Shown: positions 18,096 through 28,011, counted from the stretch's first letter. The stretch is DNA of 64,000 nt from Nitratireductor aestuarii (GCF_014641695.1 NZ_BMIF01000001.1:62001-126000); one strand, 5' to 3'. The notes: a model not told the origin generated them from the sequence alone. Program-made: numbers and translations.

Positions 18096-18437
18096 CTATT
18101 CGGCCTCCGCCGGATAGGACGGCATAGGCGCGGGCATCGCCGGAGGCGCCGGCTGGGTGTTCCGAAGCGGCTCGGCCGAGGATGTGCCGGGCTGAAGGAA
18201 GCGCCGGCGGCTCTCCGCCCACGCCTGCAGGCAGGCGGCATCGCGCGCACCTGCTTCGCCGAGCCACTGGCAGCGGATGAGCTCAGCCTGCAGCGGATCG
18301 GACGGGGTCGTGGCTGGCCGAGCGGCGGCCCAGCTCTCCGCCGGCTCCTCATCCCGGCTTATCTCGATTGCGGTCGCGGTGATCGCGACCGAGATGAAGG
18401 TGATGGCGCCGAGGCGGGCGAGCATCTTTCCGTCCAT
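18096..18437 (-). CDS. Putative entry-exclusion protein TrbK-alt
   Basis: The protein has 113 residues from the ATG at 18437 (MDGKMLARLGAITFISVAITATAIEI), with one N-terminal membrane or lipid-anchored segment, a conserved LIRCQWLGEAGARDAACLQAWAE block carrying two Cys residues, and a Pro-rich tail. This pattern and its place between trbJ and trbL match the alternative TrbK family thought to act in entry exclusion. The function is inferred from family and position. Confidence 0.85.
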   Translation of the reverse strand: MDGKMLARLGAITFISVAITATAIEISRDEEPAESWAAARPATTPSDPLQAELIRCQWLGEAGARDAACLQAWAESRRRFLQPGTSSAEPLRNTQPAPPAMPAPMPSYPAEAE

Positions 18438-18447
18438 GGCCGCGTCC

Positions 18448-19212
18448 TCAGTTCTCGCTGCCGGGGAACATCTGGGCATTGCCCGGCTGATAGTCCTGGC
18501 GGGGCGCTAGGAATCGCCGGCGCTGCTCGCGTCCCTGTTCGGCGGCGGCGGCCCGTTCGGCTTCGGTGAGCGCCTGGGCGCGGCCATTGGCGGCGACGAC
18601 GGCAGTCAGATCCGCGAGCTGCTGGGCCTGCAGGGCGAGAAGCTGATTACCGGCCTGCGTCGCCTGAAGCGCGCCGGTGGCGCCCTGGCTCTGGCCGACC
18701 AGCGCCGACATCTGGGCGCGGTTGGTGTCGATGTTGCTGACAACGCCGGCCTGGACGCGCATGGCATCCTGCAGCCCGCCCACCGTGTTCTGCCAGCGCT
18801 CGCGGGCATCGGCGACGAGTTGCTGGTCGGAGGCCGACATCGACGCGTTGCCGTAGGTGGTGCGGAACGCCTCATCGATGTTCTGGACGTTATAGGTGAT
18901 GCGCTGGGCCTCACCGAGCAGTTGCTGGGTGCGCTGCACCGACTGCTGAAGCTGCTGGAGCGAGGAGTAAGGCAGGCTCGCGAGGTTGCGCGCCTGGTTG
19001 ATCAGCATCGTCGCCTCATTCTGCAGCGAGGTGATCTGGTTGTTGATCTGCTGCAGCGCGCGCGTCGCCGAGAGCAAGTTCTGCGCGTAATTTGTGGGAT
19101 CGTAGACGATCCATTGCGCCTGAGCCGGCGCTGCAATGAACGGAGCTGCAAGGGCGGAGGTGGTAAGCAGCGAGGCCGCGAGCCGCGCTGCGCGCGAACG
19201 GCGCGAGATCAT
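18448..19212 (-). CDS. trbJ: P-type conjugative transfer protein TrbJ (VirB5-like)
   Basis: The protein has 254 residues. A signal peptide is clear (LLTTSALAAPFIAAPAQAQW), followed by WIVYDPTNYAQNLLSATRALQQINNQI and long Gln-rich coiled-coil segments, the TrbJ/VirB5 pattern of a minor pilus-tip protein. The start overlaps the trbE stop by ATGA. The long reading frame to 20079 runs through trbE and was discarded. Confidence 0.95.
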   Translation of the reverse strand: MISRRSRAARLAASLLTTSALAAPFIAAPAQAQWIVYDPTNYAQNLLSATRALQQINNQITSLQNEATMLINQARNLASLPYSSLQQLQQSVQRTQQLLGEAQRITYNVQNIDEAFRTTYGNASMSASDQQLVADARERWQNTVGGLQDAMRVQAGVVSNIDTNRAQMSALVGQSQGATGALQATQAGNQLLALQAQQLADLTAVVAANGRAQALTEAERAAAAEQGREQRRRFLAPRQDYQPGNAQMFPGSEN

Positions 19213-21647
19213 GAGGATATCTCCAGGTTGTTGAGGTTGGGGATGAGGTCGGCCGCCCAGTCGACGCCGCGATGACGGAGCCAGGCGGCCAGAAAGTCGC
19301 CTCGGCCATGCTCGGCGATGGCGCCGGCGATGGCGGCCTGATCGGTCTTCGACGAGGCCGCGCAGAGCGCATGCGCCACGTGGGAGAGGCCGAGCTCGAA
19401 CAGCCGGTTGCCGCGGCGGGACTGGCAGTAATAATCGCGCCGCGGCACGGCGCGCGCGAGGATCTCGATCTGCCGGTCGTTGAGGCCGAAGCGCCGATAG
19501 ATAGCGGTGATCTGCGGCTCGATCGCGCGCTCGTTCGGCAACAGGATGCGCGTCGGGCAGCTCTCGATGATGGCGGGCGCGATGGCCGAACCGTCGATGT
19601 CGGAGAGTGACTGGGTGGCGAAGATGACGCTGGCGTTCTTCTTGCGCAGCGTCTTCAGCCATTCGCGGAGCTGTCCCGCGAAGCCCTCGTCGTCGAGCGC
19701 CAGCCAGCCCTCGTCGATGATGATGAGTGTCGGATGGCCGTCGAGGCGATCCTCGATGCGGTGGAAAAGATAGGCGAGCACGGCCGCCGCCGCATCCGTG
19801 CCGATCAGGCCTTCCGTCTCGAAGGCCTGTACCGTGGCTTCGCCCAGATGCTCGGCCTCGGCATCGAGCAGCCGGCCATAGGGGCCGCCGACGCAGTAGG
19901 GCCGCAGGGCCTGCTTGAGGTCGTTCGACTGCAGCAGGACCGATAGACCGGTAAGCGTCCGTTCGCCGACCGGCGCAGAGGCGAGCGAGGTCAGCGCCGA
20001 CCAGACATGCTCCTTCACCTCCGGCGTGATGGTGACGCTTTCGCGGCCAAGGATCGCGATCAGCCAGTCGGCGGCCCATGACCGTTCAGCGACATCATCG
20101 ATCCGGGCGAGCGGCTGGAGGGCGACGCTTTCCTCTGTGCCGTCGGTGAGTCCGCCGCCGAGATCATGCCAGTCGCCGCCCATGGCGAGCGACGCGGCGC
20201 GGATCGAGCCGCCGAAATCGAAGGTGAAGACCTGGGAGCGAAGATAGCGGCGGAACTGCAGCGCCATCAGCGCCAGCAACACAGATTTGCCAGCGCCGGT
20301 CGGGCCGACGATCAGCGTATGGCCGACATCGCCGACATGGATGGAAAGCCGGAACGGGGTCGAGCCTTCGGTCTTGCCGAAGAGCAGTGGGGGTGCTGCG
20401 AAATGCTCGTCCCGTTCCGGGCCGGCCCAAACGGCCGACAGGGGAATCATGTGAGCCAGGTTGAGTGTGGAGATCGGCGGCTGCCGGACGTTGGCGTAGA
20501 CGTGGCCCGGAAGGCTGCCGAGCCAGGCATCCACGGCGTTGATCGTCTCGGGCATCGCCGTGAAGTCGCGGCCCTGGATCACCTTCTCGGCGAGGCGGAG
20601 CTTCTCTGCGGCGATGCGCGGATCGGCGTCCCACACCGTGATGGTGGCGGTGACATAAGCCTGGCCAGCATAGTCGGCGCCGAGTTCCTGCAAGGCGAGA
20701 TCCGCATCGGCGGCCTTGTTGGCGGCGTCGGTGTCGACCAGCACTGAGGCCTCGTTGGTCATCACCTCCTTGAGGATGGCGGCGATCGATTTGCGCTTAG
20801 CGAACCATTGTCGCCGGATTCTGGTGAGCAGCTTGGTCGCATCGGTCTTGTCGAGCAGGATCGCTCTGGTAGACCAGCGATAGGGAAAGGCGAGCCGGTT
20901 GAGTTCGTCGAGGATGCCGGGCGTGGTGGCGGTCGGGAAGCCGACGATGGTAAGGACACGCAGATGCATATCGCCGAGGCTCGGCTCGAGCCCGCCGGCG
21001 AGCGGCTGATCGGCGAGCAGCGCGTCGAGATACATGGGTGTCTCGGGAACGCGGACGCGGTGGCGCTTCGTCGAGACCGTCGAATGCAAGTAGGTCAGCG
21101 TCTCGGCATCATCGAGCCAGACGCATTCCGGCATGAAGGCTTCGATGAGCTGCAGTATGCGGTCGGTTCGATCGACAAAGCCGCGCAGGATTTCGTGCGC
21201 ATCGACACCGGCGCGGTCGCGACCCTCATAGAGCCAGCTCTCCGCCCGCGCGGCGTTCTCGGCCGGGGGCAGATAGAGGAAGGTGAGGAAATAGCTCGAC
21301 TCGAAGTGCGCGCCCGCTTCCTCGAAATCCGCCTTGCGCTCGGCGTCGACCAGCGCCGACGCCGGGTCCGGGAACCGGCTCGCCGGATAGGTCGCAGCCT
21401 CGTGGCGCTGCGCTTCGACGAAGATCGCCCAGCCGGAGCCGAGGCGGCGAAAGGCATTGTTCAGGCGTCCCGCGACCGCCACCAGTTCGGCCGGCACCGC
21501 GCTGTCGAGATCGGGGCCGCGGAAGCGGGCGGTGCGCTGATAGCTGCCGTCCTTGTTGAGGATGACACCTTCTCCCGTGAGCGCAACCCATGGCAGGAAG
21601 TCGGCGAGACGGGCGTTGCGATTGCGATATTCAGCGAGGTTCATCAT
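19209..21647 (-). CDS. trbE: Conjugal transfer ATPase TrbE (VirB4-like)
   Basis: The protein has 812 residues, the usual TrbE length. The N-terminal CagE/TrbE domain is followed by Walker A GPTGAGKS at about residue 455 and Walker B LIIIDEGWLALDD at about residue 640, then FATQSLSDI. It energises pilus assembly and substrate transport at the inner membrane. Two consecutive ATG codons open the gene, and it lies 12 bp downstream of trbD. Confidence 0.97.
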   Translation of the reverse strand: MMNLAEYRNRNARLADFLPWVALTGEGVILNKDGSYQRTARFRGPDLDSAVPAELVAVAGRLNNAFRRLGSGWAIFVEAQRHEAATYPASRFPDPASALVDAERKADFEEAGAHFESSYFLTFLYLPPAENAARAESWLYEGRDRAGVDAHEILRGFVDRTDRILQLIEAFMPECVWLDDAETLTYLHSTVSTKRHRVRVPETPMYLDALLADQPLAGGLEPSLGDMHLRVLTIVGFPTATTPGILDELNRLAFPYRWSTRAILLDKTDATKLLTRIRRQWFAKRKSIAAILKEVMTNEASVLVDTDAANKAADADLALQELGADYAGQAYVTATITVWDADPRIAAEKLRLAEKVIQGRDFTAMPETINAVDAWLGSLPGHVYANVRQPPISTLNLAHMIPLSAVWAGPERDEHFAAPPLLFGKTEGSTPFRLSIHVGDVGHTLIVGPTGAGKSVLLALMALQFRRYLRSQVFTFDFGGSIRAASLAMGGDWHDLGGGLTDGTEESVALQPLARIDDVAERSWAADWLIAILGRESVTITPEVKEHVWSALTSLASAPVGERTLTGLSVLLQSNDLKQALRPYCVGGPYGRLLDAEAEHLGEATVQAFETEGLIGTDAAAAVLAYLFHRIEDRLDGHPTLIIIDEGWLALDDEGFAGQLREWLKTLRKKNASVIFATQSLSDIDGSAIAPAIIESCPTRILLPNERAIEPQITAIYRRFGLNDRQIEILARAVPRRDYYCQSRRGNRLFELGLSHVAHALCAASSKTDQAAIAGAIAEHGRGDFLAAWLRHRGVDWAADLIPNLNNLEISS

Positions 21648-21659
21648 GGCCGCGCGCCC

Positions 21660-21941
21660 TCAGACCGACAGGAAGGCCGGAATACGCAGATGCCGCCGCC
21701 CGACCTCGACGAATTGCGGATCACGCTTGGCTGCCCAGACTGCGGCGAAGTGGCCGACGGCCCAGAGCGCCAGGCCGACCAGCCAGAGGCGGAGGCCAAG
21801 TCCCACCGTGCCCGCCAGCGTTCCGTTCATGATCGCGATCGAGCGCGGGGCGCCGCCGAGTAGAATGTGCTCAGTCAGCGCCCGATGCACCGGAACCGAG
21901 AAGCCCGGCACCTCGCCGGTAAGGTCAACGCCGAGCGCCAT
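21660..21941 (-). CDS. trbD: Conjugal transfer protein TrbD (VirB3-like)
   Basis: The protein has 93 residues. The beginning PGFSVPVHRALTEHILLGGAPRS is the conserved VirB3/TrbD segment, followed by one or two hydrophobic helices (GLRLWLVGLALWAVGHFAAVW). It is a small inner-membrane partner of TrbE. Its start codon overlaps the trbC stop by one base. Confidence 0.95.
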   Translation of the reverse strand: MALGVDLTGEVPGFSVPVHRALTEHILLGGAPRSIAIMNGTLAGTVGLGLRLWLVGLALWAVGHFAAVWAAKRDPQFVEVGRRHLRIPAFLSV

Positions 21942-22273
21942 CAGACCAGCGCTCCGCCGCCGAACGAGAAGAAAGACAAGAAGAAGCTCGACGCGGCGAA
22001 AGCGATCGACAGGCCGAAGACGATCTGGATGAGGCGGCGGAAGCCCCCGCTCGTGTCACCAAAGGCGAGCGTCAGGCCGGTGACGATGATGATGATCACC
22101 GCGATGATCTTGGCGACGGGACCTTCGATCGACTCTAGGATGGATTGCAGCGGCGCCTCCCAGGGCATGGACGAGCCGGAGGCATGGGCGGCCGGGGCGA
22201 CCAGGAGCGAGAGGAAGCCTAGAGAGGCCGCCGTCGCGGCGTGATGGCGAATGCGCAGAGCCTTGCGGATCAT
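21941..22273 (-). CDS. trbC: Conjugal transfer pilin TrbC (VirB2-like)
   Basis: The protein has 110 residues, with a long signal peptide (residues 1-31, ending AAHA) and two hydrophobic helices (VAKIIAVIIIIVTGLTLAF and LIQIVFGLSIAFAASSFFL) separated by a short GDTSGG loop. This is the classic organisation of the TrbC/VirB2 propilin. The start overlaps the trbB stop by ATGA. Confidence 0.95.
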   Translation of the reverse strand: MIRKALRIRHHAATAASLGFLSLLVAPAAHASGSSMPWEAPLQSILESIEGPVAKIIAVIIIIVTGLTLAFGDTSGGFRRLIQIVFGLSIAFAASSFFLSFFSFGGGALV

Positions 22274-23283
22274 AACGGATCTCCTGTGAGGGGCGGAGGA
22301 GGGGGGACGATGCGGTAGTCGCCGTCGGCGCCGAGACCCTCGACGCAGGCAAGCTCCGCGAGCCGGCGGGAGGCGCCGCGGCCTGAGAGGACGGCGACAA
22401 GGTCGATGGTCTCGGCGATTAGCGCGCGCGGAACGGTGACGACGGCTTCCTGGATGAGCTGCTCGAGGCGGCGCAGCGCGCCGATCGCGGTGCCGGCGTG
22501 GATCGTGCCGACGCCGCCGGGATGTCCGGTGCCCCAGGCTTTCAGCAAATCGAGCGCCTCGGCGCCGCGCACCTCGCCGATCGGAATGCGGTCGGGGCGC
22601 AGACGTAGCGACGAACGCACTAGGTCGGAGAGCGTGGCGACGCCGTCCTTCGTGCGCATGGCGACAAGGTTCGGCGCGGCGCATTGCAGCTCGCGCGTGT
22701 CCTCGATCAGCACGATGCGATCGGAGGTCTTGGACATCTCCGCAAGCAGCGCATTGGTCAGCGTGGTCTTGCCGGTCGAGGTGCCACCCGCGACGAGAAT
22801 GTTGTGCCGCTCGGCGACGGCGGTGCGCAGGGCCTCCGCCTGCTCGCCGGACATGATCCCGGTGGCGATATAGTCATCCAAGGTGAACACAGCGACCGCC
22901 GGCTTGCGGATTGCGAAAGCCGGAGCGGCGACGACCGGCGGCAGCAGCCCCTCGAACCGCTCACCCGTTTCCGGCAGCTCGGCCGAGACACGCGGTGCGC
23001 CTGGATGTACCTCGGCGCCGACATGGTGCGCGACGAGGCGGACGATACGCTCGCCGTCGGCCGGCGAGAGGCGTTCAGCCGTATCGGAGAGGCCTTCGGG
23101 CAGCCGGTCGATCCAGAGCCGCCCATCGGGATTGAGCATCACCTCGACGATCGCGGGGTCCTCCAGAAACTGGGCGATCGCCGGCCCCAAGGCTGTGCGG
23201 AGCATGCGCGCACCGCGAAGGATCGCTTCCGATTTCTGATGAGTTGCCGCCACGTCGTCCCCGTTCTCTTGCGGGTCCGCCAA
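22270..23283 (-). CDS. trbB: P-type conjugative transfer ATPase TrbB (VirB11-like)
   Basis: The protein has 337 residues. Walker A is [17 protein letters not shown] at about residue 165, the Asp box is [11 protein letters not shown], and [22 protein letters not shown] plus GTIHAG complete the VirB11 motor signature. It is the hexameric traffic ATPase of the system and the first gene of the trb operon. In related elements copG and traG lie directly upstream; here a cargo block of about 9.4 kb separates them. Confidence 0.96.
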   Translation of the reverse strand: MADPQENGDDVAATHQKSEAILRGARMLRTALGPAIAQFLEDPAIVEVMLNPDGRLWIDRLPEGLSDTAERLSPADGERIVRLVAHHVGAEVHPGAPRVSAELPETGERFEGLLPPVVAAPAFAIRKPAVAVFTLDDYIATGIMSGEQAEALRTAVAERHNILVAGGTSTGKTTLTNALLAEMSKTSDRIVLIEDTRELQCAAPNLVAMRTKDGVATLSDLVRSSLRLRPDRIPIGEVRGAEALDLLKAWGTGHPGGVGTIHAGTAIGALRRLEQLIQEAVVTVPRALIAETIDLVAVLSGRGASRRLAELACVEGLGADGDYRIVPPPPPLTGDPL

Positions 23284-23578
23284 GCGCGGCCCTGGATCGG
23301 GGATGAGTAGAAGAGGCAGAAATCATGGCCTGACAACAACCATCATGTGGTCGTCGTACTGTGGCGTACAAATACAGGGAGACGGCGGAATGTCGGAACT
23401 TTGGGTTTTGGCAGATGGCGATCGAGGATCTTGTACAAAACACGGCCATGCAGGAGTCGACCCCATGTAAGTCGTTCGAAGGCTTGATCGTGGCATCGCA
23501 AATTGGGCATAGAACGACAGACGAAACGTGCCCCAGGTTTGGAGTTTTTGCGACATTCAAAACGAATGGGAACAAAAT

Positions 23579-24415
23579 TTGAGGAAGGTAAATCTTACAG
23601 TTTTTCGGGGTCGCGCGGGCGATCACAACGAACTTGCGATGCCGGGGGCCAAGGCCATTGGAGAGGCGCTTGCTCGACGCCTCGGCGTTGCTCCTGTCGT
23701 GATCGGCACCCCGGAACCCCCGCTGAACACCGGCTGGCGCGAAGAACTGGACGCGGCGTTGCCGGCGCTCCGGCAGATTCAGGCACGTTTTGATGATGTG
23801 CTTGCGAGCGGCGCTGTTTCGATTGCTGCGACAAGCCGCTGCGCTGTCGCTCTGGCAACTCTGCCTGTTGTCGCGAAATACCATCCTTCGGCCTGCGTCG
23901 TATGGTTCGATTCCCATGCCGACCTGAATACCCCGGAAGTCACGACAACAGGCTATTTGGGAGGGCTGGCATTCGCCGGGCCCGCAGGGCTTTGGGAATC
24001 CGGCCTTGGAGCTGGCTTAAGTTTGGACCAGATCGTGCTGGTAGGCCAACGCGATCTGGACCCGTACGAGCAAGACCTGATCGACCGACACGGCATCCCG
24101 CATGTTAAGCCGCGAGGCGATCTCGCGGGAGAACTTCGCGCCGCGATAGCAGGCCGCCCGATCTATGTGCATCTCGATTGCGATGTGCTCAATCCGGGGA
24201 TCGTCCCCACAGATTACGAGCATGACGGTGGCCTCTCGCTCGATGACCTTCGCGATTGCTGCGAAGTGGTCGCGGAGTATCCATTTGTCGGCATAGAGAT
24301 TGCTGAATTTCAGAACGCTTGGGAGCCGGGCGGCGATCCGGTGTCACCCGATCCGTTGCTAGACGCACTAGAACCTCTACTGGCAGTAAAGCCACGGTCG
24401 TCGCGCGACTCCTGA
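23579..24415 (+). CDS. Arginase-superfamily (ureohydrolase) protein
   Basis: The protein has about 278 residues from a TTG at 23579; a GTG at 23528 would add 17 residues. The start LTVFRGRAGDHNELAMPGA fits the family N-terminus. Metal-binding motifs are FDSHADLN (residue about 107) and HLDCDVLNP (about 203). The first motif, usually GGDHS, reads ATSRCAV, so Cys replaces the first metal-binding His, as in the GGNC subgroup. The reaction is probably hydrolysis of a guanidino or formimino compound, but this subgroup is poorly characterised. The 295 bp upstream hold no gene that I can support and probably carry the trbB promoter. Confidence 0.83.
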   Translation: MRKVNLTVFRGRAGDHNELAMPGAKAIGEALARRLGVAPVVIGTPEPPLNTGWREELDAALPALRQIQARFDDVLASGAVSIAATSRCAVALATLPVVAKYHPSACVVWFDSHADLNTPEVTTTGYLGGLAFAGPAGLWESGLGAGLSLDQIVLVGQRDLDPYEQDLIDRHGIPHVKPRGDLAGELRAAIAGRPIYVHLDCDVLNPGIVPTDYEHDGGLSLDDLRDCCEVVAEYPFVGIEIAEFQNAWEPGGDPVSPDPLLDALEPLLAVKPRSSRDS

Positions 24416-24650
24416 GTCCGACGACACAGTCGCCGTCGTTGAATTCCAAGTGAGTTTCCGTCGCAAACGTCAGGGGTGAAAGTCCGCCTTGCGCGAAGCC
24501 TATTTGTGAGAATACAAGGCCGCTTCTACCCTCTTCCTGCCCACAACCCGCTCCGCTTTCCATCCCAAAGTGGAAACGCAGGGGACCGCCATCGATCGCG
24601 AAGACTCACCGGAATTGGGCTGAAAGCTGGCGTATGCCAATTTGCGCGAC

Positions 24651-24670
24651 GCCCAATCAGGAGATTGGGC
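24651..24670. terminator. Hairpin at the 3' end of the LysR gene
   Basis: Perfect 8-bp arms GCCCAATC and GATTGGGC with a 4-nt loop lie 7 bp beyond the stop of the minus-strand LysR gene. There is no T-run. The remaining 230 bp back to the arginase-like gene hold nothing recognisable. Confidence 0.35.
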
Positions 24671-24676
24671 GGCACC

Positions 24677-25582
24677 TCACTGCCAGGGCGGCCCAGCTCT
24701 CCATTTCTGGCGAATTTCTTCGATGAACATCCGCACCTTCGGGGACAAATGCCGCCGTGTCGGATAAACGGCGCAGATTGGTGGCTCGTCGCGTGCAAAC
24801 TCGGTTAGGACCGAGATAAGTCGACCGTGCTTGATGTCCTCACCGACCAAAAATGCACTGAGCTGGACAAGGCCGAGACCGGCCAAAGCAGCATCCCGCA
24901 TGGCCTCGGTGTTGCCAAGACGTAAACGCCCCCGAACGCTGACTTCTCGGTCTTCTCCATTCACCTTGTAATGCCAGGGCGTAACGCTGTTGCCGTGGGT
25001 GAAGACGATCTTGTCGTAGTGCTGGATATCCTCGAGTGAGCTCGGAGTTCCATTCTTCTCAAAAAAGCTCGGGGCGGCGCAGGTGATGTACCGATGAGGT
25101 GCCAGAACCTTCCGGATCAGCCGACTATCGGACGGCCCCCCGATACGGATTGCGATATCGATCCCTTCTGCAACGAGATCGCGGTAGTCGTCCGAGAACG
25201 ATACGTCCGCTTCAAGGTCGGGCCATTTTGCGAGAAAGTTCTGGAGCACTGGCAGGACATGCAACCGGCCGATGGCGATCGGAAGATCGAGGCGTAGCCG
25301 GCCCCGAGGGACTTCGTTTCGTTGCGCCAAGGCGGCCTCGGCGTCATTTGCCTCACCGAGGATTCGCATCGCATGTTCGTAGAATATGCGACCCTCTTCC
25401 GTGAGGGTGACACTGCGCGTCGTGCGGTGAATCAGGCGCGTTGAAAGGCTCTCCTCAAGTCGCGCGATGCACTTGCCGACAGAGGATCGAGACAGACCGA
25501 GGCGTTCGGCGGCGACCGTAAAGCTCTGGCTGTCCGCTACACGCACGAATGCCAGTACATCGCCGATACGATTCAGTCCCAT
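24677..25582 (-). CDS. LysR-family transcriptional regulator
   Basis: The protein has 301 residues. The HTH is VLAFVRVADSQSFTVAAERLGLSRSSVGKCIARLEESLSTRLIHRTTRSVTLT, and the substrate-binding domain follows (GRLRLDLPIAIGRLHVLPVL). It is divergent from the MFS and MetX-like genes, with 174 bp in between, and probably regulates them. It belongs to the cargo block inserted in the transfer region. Confidence 0.9.
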   Translation of the reverse strand: MGLNRIGDVLAFVRVADSQSFTVAAERLGLSRSSVGKCIARLEESLSTRLIHRTTRSVTLTEEGRIFYEHAMRILGEANDAEAALAQRNEVPRGRLRLDLPIAIGRLHVLPVLQNFLAKWPDLEADVSFSDDYRDLVAEGIDIAIRIGGPSDSRLIRKVLAPHRYITCAAPSFFEKNGTPSSLEDIQHYDKIVFTHGNSVTPWHYKVNGEDREVSVRGRLRLGNTEAMRDAALAGLGLVQLSAFLVGEDIKHGRLISVLTEFARDEPPICAVYPTRRHLSPKVRMFIEEIRQKWRAGPPWQ

Positions 25583-25756
25583 GACTCACCATTGGGCACG
25601 ATTTGTCCCCACTGTTCCCACGGCGGCTCACTTTATCGCTTCTGCAGATACAGTAAACAGCGGAAGGCGCTGCAAATGAGCGATGCAGGCAGTTCGACCT
25701 ATAAGGGGTGCGCCACACTCCTCGCTTGCGTCCCTAACATCAGAATGGACGAGTAG

Positions 25757-26989
25757 ATGGAAGATGTGGAGCAGCAAGCGCATCAGCGACGGGGTTTGGA
25801 CCGCAACCAGAGTTGGGTGCGCGTTTACGCGGTAGCCCTTTCCACATTCTCCGTCGTGACCACCGAAATGTTGCCGGTTGGACTGATGACCCCCATGGCG
25901 GAGGCACTGGGAACATCTGTCGGTGTCGCAGGGTTGACGCTTTCCGTACCCGCCATTCTCGCTGCACTCTTCGCGCCCATTGCCGTCCTTGCTGCTGGCG
26001 GCATGGACAGGCGGTGTATTTTGGCCGGACTTCTCCTGCTGCTGACCATCGCCAATGTGACTTCTGCGCTAGCACCCACCATGGGCTGGCTTTTGGCCGC
26101 GCGTGTCATCGTCGGATTTTGCATGGGGGGCATTTGGGCCATTGCCGGAGGTCTTGCGCCAAGGCTTGTGTCCGAAAGATCAATAGGCCTGGCAACGGCG
26201 ATCATCTTCGGGGGGGTCGCCGCGGCTTCCGTGCTCGGCGTACCGATTGGCGCGGCTATTGGTGATTTCGCCGGCTGGCGCGCAGCTTTTGGGGCAATGG
26301 CTGTTTTTAGCGCTCTGGTTCTGGTCGTTAACCTTGGGACTCTGCCAGAGCTCCCGGTCAGTGCGTCGGTGCGGGTTCGCCAGTTCCGAGATCAGATTGT
26401 TCGGCTGCCAATCCAGCTTGGCTTGGTCACCACTTTTCTTTTCGTCGCCGGCCACTTCATGGCCTACACCTTCGTCCGCCCGCTGCTGCAAAACACGTCA
26501 GGCATCGGCGTCGAATGGATCGGCGTTCTTCTCTTTGCCTATGGCGTCGCAGGAATTGCGGGGAACTTTTTGTGCGGGAATGTCGTATCGCGACATACTG
26601 GCGGCGCGCTGATCGCCATCGCTGTCGCACTCACCACGACGATTTCCGGATTTGCTTTACTCGGTGACACGCCCATGGGCGGTACCCTTATCCTGGTCCT
26701 ATGGGGAATCGCTTACGGCGGTGTCTCCGTCGGCCTGCAGACCTGGATGATGAAAGCAGCACCCTCGGCAATCGAGGTCGCCACGGCTCTTTTTGTCTCA
26801 ACCTTCAATATCGGCATCGCGCTGGGTTCGCTCGCGGGTGGGCAGATCGTCGACCGCTTTGATCTACCGACCAACCTGCTGTCAGCGGCAGTCTTACCCG
26901 CGCTTGGCCTGCTGTTCGCAGTGGCAATCCACAGACACGCTGCGTCGATCGCCAACCGGCCTACTGCAGCACCCGCCACCAGTCGATAA
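25757..26989 (+). CDS. MFS transporter, sugar-efflux/AraJ-like
   Basis: The protein has 410 residues with about twelve hydrophobic helices. The first reads VYAVALSTFSVVTTEMLPVGLMTPMAEALGTSVG, typical of the DHA1/AraJ-like exporter subfamily. The conserved loop after helix 2 is GGMDRRCILAGLLLL, and the proline-containing fifth helix is ASVLGVPIGAAIGDFAGWRAAF. It is followed at 12 bp by the MetX-like hydrolase, suggesting one transcript. The substrate is unknown. Confidence 0.9.
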   Translation: MEDVEQQAHQRRGLDRNQSWVRVYAVALSTFSVVTTEMLPVGLMTPMAEALGTSVGVAGLTLSVPAILAALFAPIAVLAAGGMDRRCILAGLLLLLTIANVTSALAPTMGWLLAARVIVGFCMGGIWAIAGGLAPRLVSERSIGLATAIIFGGVAAASVLGVPIGAAIGDFAGWRAAFGAMAVFSALVLVVNLGTLPELPVSASVRVRQFRDQIVRLPIQLGLVTTFLFVAGHFMAYTFVRPLLQNTSGIGVEWIGVLLFAYGVAGIAGNFLCGNVVSRHTGGALIAIAVALTTTISGFALLGDTPMGGTLILVLWGIAYGGVSVGLQTWMMKAAPSAIEVATALFVSTFNIGIALGSLAGGQIVDRFDLPTNLLSAAVLPALGLLFAVAIHRHAASIANRPTAAPATSR

Positions 26990-27000
26990 GGAGGATCAAC

Positions 27001-28011
27001 ATGACTTATGAGATTTTCAATCTCGGTGACGTTCAATTGCAGTCGAAGCGTTGCATTCGAAATGCCAAGCTCGCTTACAAAACCTATGGTACCCTCAACG
27101 CGGCGAAGAACAACGCAATTGTCTATCCAACATCCTTTGCTGCCACCCACGACGATGCGGCGTGGCTGATCGGGCCAGGCCGCGTGCTCGACCCCGAAAA
27201 ATACTTCATCATCGTTCCCGATGCCTTCGGCAACGGTCTCTCAAGTTCTCCGAGCAACACACCACCGCCCCATGACGGCAACCGATTTCCGCACGTCACC
27301 ATTCACGACAATGTTGTGCAGCAACATCGCTTGCTGACCGAGAGGTTCGGGATCGAGACAATCCGGCTCGCAATGGGCTGGTCCTTGGGCGGCGCACAGG
27401 CGTTCGAATGGGCTGCTGCCTTCCCCGAGAAGGTGGAGCGCCTGTTCGCCTTTCAAAGTGCGGCACGCACCTCCCGCCATTTCTATGTCTTTTTCGACAG
27501 CGTACGCGCGGCGATCGAACTCGATGTCAACTTTCGGGAGGGCTTTTATGTGGAACAGCCTCAACGCGGCTTGCGAGTCGCCGCTCGCATCTATGCGGCA
27601 TGGGGTTTCTCTCAAGCCTTCTTCCGCGAGCGGCTGGATCAAAGCGCCCTTGGCTACGCCTCGATCGAAGACTTCCTTATCGACTTCTGGGAAGGTTGGT
27701 TCGTGAGGCGCGACGCCAACAATCTTTTGGCGCAACTCTGGACCGGACAACACGCCGACATCAGCAACAACGACCTTTACCGCGGCGAGCTCGGCAAGGC
27801 GCTTGCATCAATTCAGGCCGAGACCATCGTCATGCCCTCCACGAGCGACCTGTACTTTCCTGTAGAAGACGCCGCCGAAGAGGCGATGCAAATCCCCAAG
27901 GCGGAATTGCGCGTTCTCAATTCTCAATGGGGTCATGTCGCTGGTGAGGGGATGAACGACGACGACACAAGGTTCATTGAGCAGGCGATCGCCGACCTCC
28001 TCGCAAGGTAG
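27001..28011 (+). CDS. MetX-like alpha/beta hydrolase (homoserine O-acetyltransferase family)
   Basis: The protein has 336 residues with an AAGGAGG ribosome binding site. The fold opens with NAKLAYKTYGTLNAAKNNAIVYPTSF. The nucleophile elbow is GWSLGG (Ser128), the acid is probably in MPSTSDLYFP, and the base is His in WGHVAGEGM near the end. It resembles homoserine acetyltransferase in the core but is shorter than MetX (about 370-390) and sits with an exporter rather than with methionine genes. An acyltransferase or hydrolase of unknown substrate is the safer reading. Confidence 0.85.
   Translation: MTYEIFNLGDVQLQSKRCIRNAKLAYKTYGTLNAAKNNAIVYPTSFAATHDDAAWLIGPGRVLDPEKYFIIVPDAFGNGLSSSPSNTPPPHDGNRFPHVTIHDNVVQQHRLLTERFGIETIRLAMGWSLGGAQAFEWAAAFPEKVERLFAFQSAARTSRHFYVFFDSVRAAIELDVNFREGFYVEQPQRGLRVAARIYAAWGFSQAFFRERLDQSALGYASIEDFLIDFWEGWFVRRDANNLLAQLWTGQHADISNNDLYRGELGKALASIQAETIVMPSTSDLYFPVEDAAEEAMQIPKAELRVLNSQWGHVAGEGMNDDDTRFIEQAIADLLAR

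Noticed and set aside
18448-20079. Long 543-residue frame joined to TrbJ
   Set aside because: The first part is antiframe sequence within trbE; TrbJ begins at 19212 with a clear signal peptide.
23361-23582. 73-residue open frame between trbB and the arginase-like gene
   Set aside because: No domain and no convincing ribosome binding site; it runs into the start of the arginase-like gene.
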